A stretch of 28,033 nt of DNA from Peptococcaceae bacterium (GTDB taxonomy: Bacteria > Bacillota > Peptococcia > Peptococcales > Peptococcaceae): positions 1 through 28,033 of the forward strand of contig JAFXJE010000108.1 of NCBI GenBank assembly GCA_017532485.1, read 5' to 3'. Position 1 is the stretch's first letter, and every line of letters begins with the position of its first letter. Positions 24,937 through 28,033 of this stretch are shown here, piece after piece. The notes under the pieces were generated by a model. The model did not search any database. It was not told where the DNA came from and saw only the letters and a program-made list of their open reading frames with translations. The position numbers were made by a program, and so were the translations under genes.

Positions 24937-26046
24937 ATGCTCGATTTAAACAAAGTTTATCAAAAAGAAACTGTTATGAAAATAGATGTAGCTGCAATTA
25001 AACATAATGTTGAAGTTTTAAAAACTAAAACCTCGTCAATAATAATTGCAGTAATCAAAGAAAATGGCTATGGCATGGGCTTGCAGCAAGCTTATGAGAT
25101 TATGGTCAAATCTGGTCTGGACTATTTTGCGGTCACCAATGCTGCTGAAGCTTTAGCTTTGCGTGAAATGGGTTCTGCTTATCCAATTTTGTTGATGAGC
25201 CCTTATCAGCAGCAAGAATTGGTGGAAACTTTAATCGAGGCAGATATTACCTTGATGTGTAACTCTGTGGAGCAGTTGGAATTGTTCCAAAAAATTAAAC
25301 AGGAAAAAGGTCTGATTGCCAAGGTACATCTTGTAGTAGAAACGGGGATGGGGCGTTATGGTTTCCGTTATAATAATTTGCCTGATTTTACTCCCTATTT
25401 AGAAGCGATAAAAATAGACGGCTGTTATAGTCATTTTAATAATCATCCTAAACATTATCAAAACCAAATTAATCATTTTAGTCAAGCGTTGGCTAAATTA
25501 GCTGAACAGGGTATCAAGCCTGAGATTACGCATCTATCAAATTCGGCAGCTTTATTATCTGTGGGTGACGCAGGTTTTACAGCTGTACGCATTGGTTCAG
25601 CTTTATTGGGTAAAGCTGCTCGAGGTGGACAAGTATTGCAGACAGCAGTCTGGATGGAAGCACCTGTAGCTCAAGTAGTTGAGCTGCCAAAAGGTGCCTC
25701 TGTTGGCTACAATGCGACTTATCATTTGAAACGAGACAGCCGTTTAGGCTTGGTGCGTGCAGGTCATGGCGATGGTTTGTTTTTGGGTTATACGGATGCC
25801 AAAGACCCGTCTTTAATTCATCGTATTTTGCATGATATACGCGAAAAATTACAGCCAAGTAGATATCAAATTTATGGGATTATTCAAGGTAAACAAGTTC
25901 CCGTAGTGGGCAGTAGTGGGATTGCTCATGTAATGCTGGATTTGACAGGGACGAATTTTAAGGAGCAGGATACAGTGCGATTTAATTGTAATCCATTATT
26001 AGTACATCCTGCAGTACCCAAAGAGTTTATTAATCAGTTGGATTAA
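24937..26046 (+). CDS. Divergent alanine racemase-like PLP enzyme
   Basis: A 369-residue fold-type III PLP protein of alanine-racemase length. The PLP lysine is present ('AVIKENGYG', K41, with Y45), as is the 'HLSNSAALL...VRIGSALLG' block whose arginine contacts the cofactor, and 'VGYNATY' (Y258) where the second catalytic tyrosine lies. Two conserved sites are altered: 'GHGDG' (H277) replaces the usual GYADG, and 'VVGSSGIAHVMLDL' (G325-S-S-G-I-A-H) replaces the 'GRxCMDQ' substrate-binding motif at equal length. Its substrate may therefore not be alanine. The ATG is chosen for AAGGAG 8 bases upstream. A FemAB gene follows after 11 bases, so a role in peptidoglycan side chains is inferred. Not safe to name alr. 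Confidence 0.85.
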   Translation: MLDLNKVYQKETVMKIDVAAIKHNVEVLKTKTSSIIIAVIKENGYGMGLQQAYEIMVKSGLDYFAVTNAAEALALREMGSAYPILLMSPYQQQELVETLIEADITLMCNSVEQLELFQKIKQEKGLIAKVHLVVETGMGRYGFRYNNLPDFTPYLEAIKIDGCYSHFNNHPKHYQNQINHFSQALAKLAEQGIKPEITHLSNSAALLSVGDAGFTAVRIGSALLGKAARGGQVLQTAVWMEAPVAQVVELPKGASVGYNATYHLKRDSRLGLVRAGHGDGLFLGYTDAKDPSLIHRILHDIREKLQPSRYQIYGIIQGKQVPVVGSSGIAHVMLDLTGTNFKEQDTVRFNCNPLLVHPAVPKEFINQLD

Positions 26047-26057
26047 AGGAGAAATTT

Positions 26058-27107
26058 ATGCGATATGAAATTGTAGGACCTGAGAATTATCAGGCTTTTG
26101 ATACTTTTATTCGTCAACATGAAAAGGGCCATATGCTGCAGACTTATGCTTGGAGCAAACAAAAACCTTTTTGGACTTGGCGAGCAGTGGTTGTCCGTAA
26201 CGACCAACAGGAAATAGTAGGGGCAATGTCTGTTTTAATCAGAAAAATACCAGCTACCCCATATACTTTGATGTATGCGGCGCGTGGTCCTGTTTGCGAT
26301 ATCAATAATAAGGAAGTATTAAAAACAATCTTGGATGGTGCCAAAGATTTGGCTAAACAGTTCCGTTCTTATGTACTGAAATTGGATCCAGATGTAACTT
26401 TTGATGAAACAATCTTTATGCAAAATATGCAGGAATTAGGTTTTGCCTTAGCTCCTAAAGCACCTAATTTTGAAAATATTCAGCCCCAATATGTTATGCG
26501 ATTGCCGATTACAGGCTTAAACGAAGAAGAGGTAATGATGCTCTTTAAGCCGAAAACTCGTTATAATATTCGCGTTGCTTTGAAAAAAGGTGTAGAAGTA
26601 AAAATTTGTGGCAAAGAAGCTGTTCATGATTTTTATAATATCATGGTAGAAACAGGTGAACGTGACCAGTTTATGATTAGACCAGAGCAATATTTTGCCG
26701 ACATGCTGGATAATTTAGGTGAAGATGTACGCCTTTATATGGCTTATCTGCCTGACGGAACAGCAATTGCTGGTACTATTGCTGTTCATGTCGGCAATAA
26801 AGTTTGGTACTTATATGGGGCATCATCTAATGCTCATCGCAACTATATGCCAAACTATTTACTGCAATGGGAAATGATTAGATGGGCAGTAGAAACTAAA
26901 TGTGATATTTATGACTTCCGTGGTATTTCTGGCGATTTAAGCGAAGACAATCACTTATATGGTTTATATCGCTTCAAAAGTGGCTTTAATGCTACCTTTA
27001 CCGAATTTGTTGGCGAATATCGCTACATTTTCCATCCACTAGCTTATAAATTTATCGAAACAGCAATTCCAAAAGCAAAGAAAATCTTAAAGAAAATACG
27101 GAAGTAA
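26058..27107 (+). CDS. FemAB-family aminoacyltransferase (peptidoglycan bridge type)
   Basis: A 349-residue protein of the FemA/FemB/FemX family, which adds amino acids from aminoacyl-tRNA to lipid II or related acceptors at the cytoplasmic membrane face. Two GNAT-like halves are visible. The family's C-terminal signature appears as 'YDFRGISGD', 'LYGLYRFKSGFNATFTEFVG' and 'EYRY', and the first half has 'HMLQTYAWSKQKPFW' and 'YAARGPVCD'. No long coiled-coil insertion of the FemA type is seen, so it resembles FemX-like short forms. It has AAGGAG before the ATG and is probably co-transcribed with the racemase-like gene. The amino acid it transfers cannot be read from sequence. Confidence 0.92.
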   Translation: MRYEIVGPENYQAFDTFIRQHEKGHMLQTYAWSKQKPFWTWRAVVVRNDQQEIVGAMSVLIRKIPATPYTLMYAARGPVCDINNKEVLKTILDGAKDLAKQFRSYVLKLDPDVTFDETIFMQNMQELGFALAPKAPNFENIQPQYVMRLPITGLNEEEVMMLFKPKTRYNIRVALKKGVEVKICGKEAVHDFYNIMVETGERDQFMIRPEQYFADMLDNLGEDVRLYMAYLPDGTAIAGTIAVHVGNKVWYLYGASSNAHRNYMPNYLLQWEMIRWAVETKCDIYDFRGISGDLSEDNHLYGLYRFKSGFNATFTEFVGEYRYIFHPLAYKFIETAIPKAKKILKKIRK

Positions 27108-27111
27108 AAGT

Positions 27112-27148
27112 AAATCGCACGATTTCATTGACGAAATCGTGCGATTTT
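27112..27148 (+). terminator. Hairpin after the FemAB gene, built of two operator-like palindromes
   Basis: AAATCGCACGATTTC (27112-27126) pairs perfectly with GAAATCGTGCGATTT (27133-27147) over a 6-base loop, 4 bases after the stop codon, with only four T at the end. Each arm is itself a 14-bp palindrome AAATCG-NN-CGATTT (27112-27125 and 27134-27147), centres 22 bp apart, so it may also be a repressor site for the next operon. Confidence 0.75.
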
Positions 27149-27157
27149 GCATATAAT
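27128..27157 (+). promoter_or_regulatory. Predicted promoter of the toxin-antitoxin operon, overlapping the hairpin
   Basis: TTGACG (27128-27133), starting inside the hairpin loop, an 18-base spacer and a perfect TATAAT (27152-27157). The second 14-bp palindrome occupies the first 14 bases of the spacer, where a bound repressor would block RNA polymerase. Confidence 0.7.
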
Positions 27158-27222
27158 ATAAGTGAGAAATGCAGTGTGCGTTTTCTTAGCAAATATTAAT
27201 TTTTCAAGAAAGGGATGAGAAG

Positions 27223-27438
27223 ATGGCTATTACAGCAACTGAATTGAAAATTAATCTTGGCAAATATCTTACCCTAGCTGAAACAGAAGACATTTATATA
27301 ACTCGAAATGGAAAAGTTGTGGCGAAATTGACTAATCCATATCAAGATAGAGTAGATGTGGCTAAATCTTTATTTGGTGTTTTACCTGCCGATATGACTT
27401 TGGAAGAAGCGAGAGAGGAGAGATTGAATAAAATATGA
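27223..27438 (+). CDS. Phd/YefM-type antitoxin
   Basis: A 71-residue protein with the Phd/YefM N-terminal DNA-binding fold: 'ITATELKINLGKYLTLAETE', then 'IYITRNGKVVAKLTNP'. The charged C-terminal tail ('MTLEEAREERLNKI') would wrap the toxin. Known of the family: antitoxins bind and inhibit the toxin and repress their own operon through palindromic operators. Such palindromes are present upstream. The ATG follows AGGGATGAG. It overlaps the toxin gene by 4 bases (ATGA). Confidence 0.9.
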   Translation: MAITATELKINLGKYLTLAETEDIYITRNGKVVAKLTNPYQDRVDVAKSLFGVLPADMTLEEAREERLNKI

Positions 27439-27863
27439 GAGTATTGATAGATACTTGCGTTATTATTGATGCACTACAATCTCGTACTCCATTCGCAGAA
27501 GATGCTCAAAGTATTTTTATCCATTCTGCTAATAAAAAGTTTGAAGGCTATATCACAGCAAAGTCAGTTACAGATATATATTATTTAACCCGCCGTTTGA
27601 CGCATAATGATGAAGAAACACGCAAAATTTTAAGCAAATTATTTTTGTTATTTCATTTGTTGGATACGACATCTTTGGATTGTCGAAAAGCATTATCCTC
27701 TGAAATGACAGATTATGAAGATGCTGTCATGCTGGAAACAGCTATTCGTTCAGAAATGGACTGTATTGTAACTAGGAATGTAAAAGATTATGCAAAAGCT
27801 ATGCTTAAAGTTTATGAACCGTCATATTTTCTTGAAATATTGGAATTAGAATGTGAAGAATAA
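27435..27863 (+). CDS. PIN-domain toxin (VapC-like ribonuclease)
   Basis: A 142-residue PIN-domain protein. Acidic residues in the family's order are D6 ('VLIDTCVIIDAL'), D47 ('KSVTDIYYLTRR'), D96 ('DYEDAVMLETA') and the 'IVTRNVKDY' block (N115, D118), giving a metal-binding RNase site. PIN toxins of type II modules cut specific RNAs, often initiator tRNA or rRNA; the target here is unknown. The start overlaps the antitoxin stop codon (ATGA), with no separate ribosome site, so translation is coupled. It is followed by a bidirectional terminator. Confidence 0.9.
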   Translation: MRVLIDTCVIIDALQSRTPFAEDAQSIFIHSANKKFEGYITAKSVTDIYYLTRRLTHNDEETRKILSKLFLLFHLLDTTSLDCRKALSSEMTDYEDAVMLETAIRSEMDCIVTRNVKDYAKAMLKVYEPSYFLEILELECEE

Positions 27864-27891
27864 TATTCCGTCACACACGGATATAATTGAA

Positions 27892-27927
27892 AAAAGAGCT
27901 CGCGATTTTTTAATCGCAAGCTCTTTT
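27892..27927. terminator. Bidirectional terminator between the PIN toxin and tRNA-Leu
   Basis: AAAAGAGCT-C-GCGATT pairs with AATCGC-A-AGCTCTTTT around a TTTT loop, with one C/A mismatch. T-runs lie on both strands, serving the convergent toxin gene and tRNA. Confidence 0.87.
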
Positions 27928-27932
27928 CTTTA

Positions 27933-28014
27933 TGCGGATGACGGGACTTGAACCCGTACGAGATAACTCACACGCCCCTCAAACGTGCGCGTATGCCAGT
28001 TCCGCCACATCCGC
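27933..28014 (-). tRNA. tRNA-Leu (anticodon GAG)
   Basis: The 82-base minus-strand cloverleaf has acceptor GCGGATG/CATCCGC, D-arm GCG...CGC with GAACTGGCATA, anticodon stem CACGT/GCGTG with loop TTGAGGG (anticodon GAG), a class II variable arm (TGAG-TTAT-CTCG) and T-arm ACGGG-TTCAAGT-CCCGT. The discriminator is A. The 3' CCA is not encoded and must be added. The long variable arm and A73 fit leucine. Confidence 0.96.
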
Positions 28015-28027
28015 TGACAGCCTAACT

Positions 28028-28033
28028 ATTATA
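28028..28033 (-). promoter_or_regulatory. -10 element of the tRNA-Leu promoter
   Basis: TATAAT on the minus strand at the window edge, 13 bases before the mature 5' end of the tRNA. The -35 lies outside the window. Confidence 0.6.

Overview
This AT-rich window comes from a low-GC Bacillota genome, most likely an anaerobe of an endospore-forming lineage. The main evidence is a complete spoIIAA-spoIIAB-sigF operon behind a sequence that fits the sigma-H promoter consensus, plus a YtxC-like sporulation protein and formate-tetrahydrofolate ligase. Class cannot be fixed from the sequence: Clostridia and Negativicutes both fit. There is no CRISPR array, insertion sequence, phage gene or gene-free stretch over about 215 bases. 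Coding density is high, almost all genes are on the + strand, and most carry strong Shine-Dalgarno sites.

Layout. (1) 1-11.4 kb: a run of three very large exported or surface proteins. The first is cut by the window edge and built of Ig-like (BIG2-type) modules. The second and third are diverged paralogues with signal peptides, beta-rich repeat regions and a C-terminal stalk (copper amine oxidase N-terminal-like) domain. The run ends at a rho-independent terminator. (2) 11.5-13.1 kb: the sigma-F control operon. (3) 13.1-15.0 kb: fhs with its own promoter and a large terminator hairpin. (4) 15.1-23.8 kb: ytxC-like gene, then a promoter and a long co-directional series: ACT-domain protein, DUF711/UPF0210 protein, a PilZ-like protein, a REC-GGDEF(degenerate)-EAL-REC protein, and potABC polyamine-type transporter genes, with one bidirectional terminator at the end. 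(5) 23.8-24.8 kb: a lipid kinase on the - strand, expressed divergently from (6) a divergent alanine racemase-like gene and a FemAB-family transferase gene. (7) 27.1-27.9 kb: a Phd/YefM-type antitoxin and PIN-domain toxin. (8) tRNA-Leu(GAG) on the - strand at the right edge.

How it fits together. The sporulation genes form a classical partner-switch (kinase/anti-sigma SpoIIAB, antagonist SpoIIAA, sigma-F). The PilZ-like and EAL proteins look like a c-di-GMP receptor/degradation pair. The racemase-like and FemAB genes suggest peptidoglycan side-chain modification.

The most unusual item is PotA. Its C-terminal TOBE domain is split by about 170 residues made of two tandem repeats resembling Ig-like repeats I associate with Gram-positive surface proteins, in what should be a cytoplasmic ATPase subunit. 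Second is the toxin-antitoxin control region, where two identical-pattern 14-bp palindromes 22 bp apart form a terminator-like hairpin, and one of them fills the -35/-10 spacer. Third is the racemase-like protein, which keeps the PLP lysine but has lost the canonical C-terminal active-site motif.
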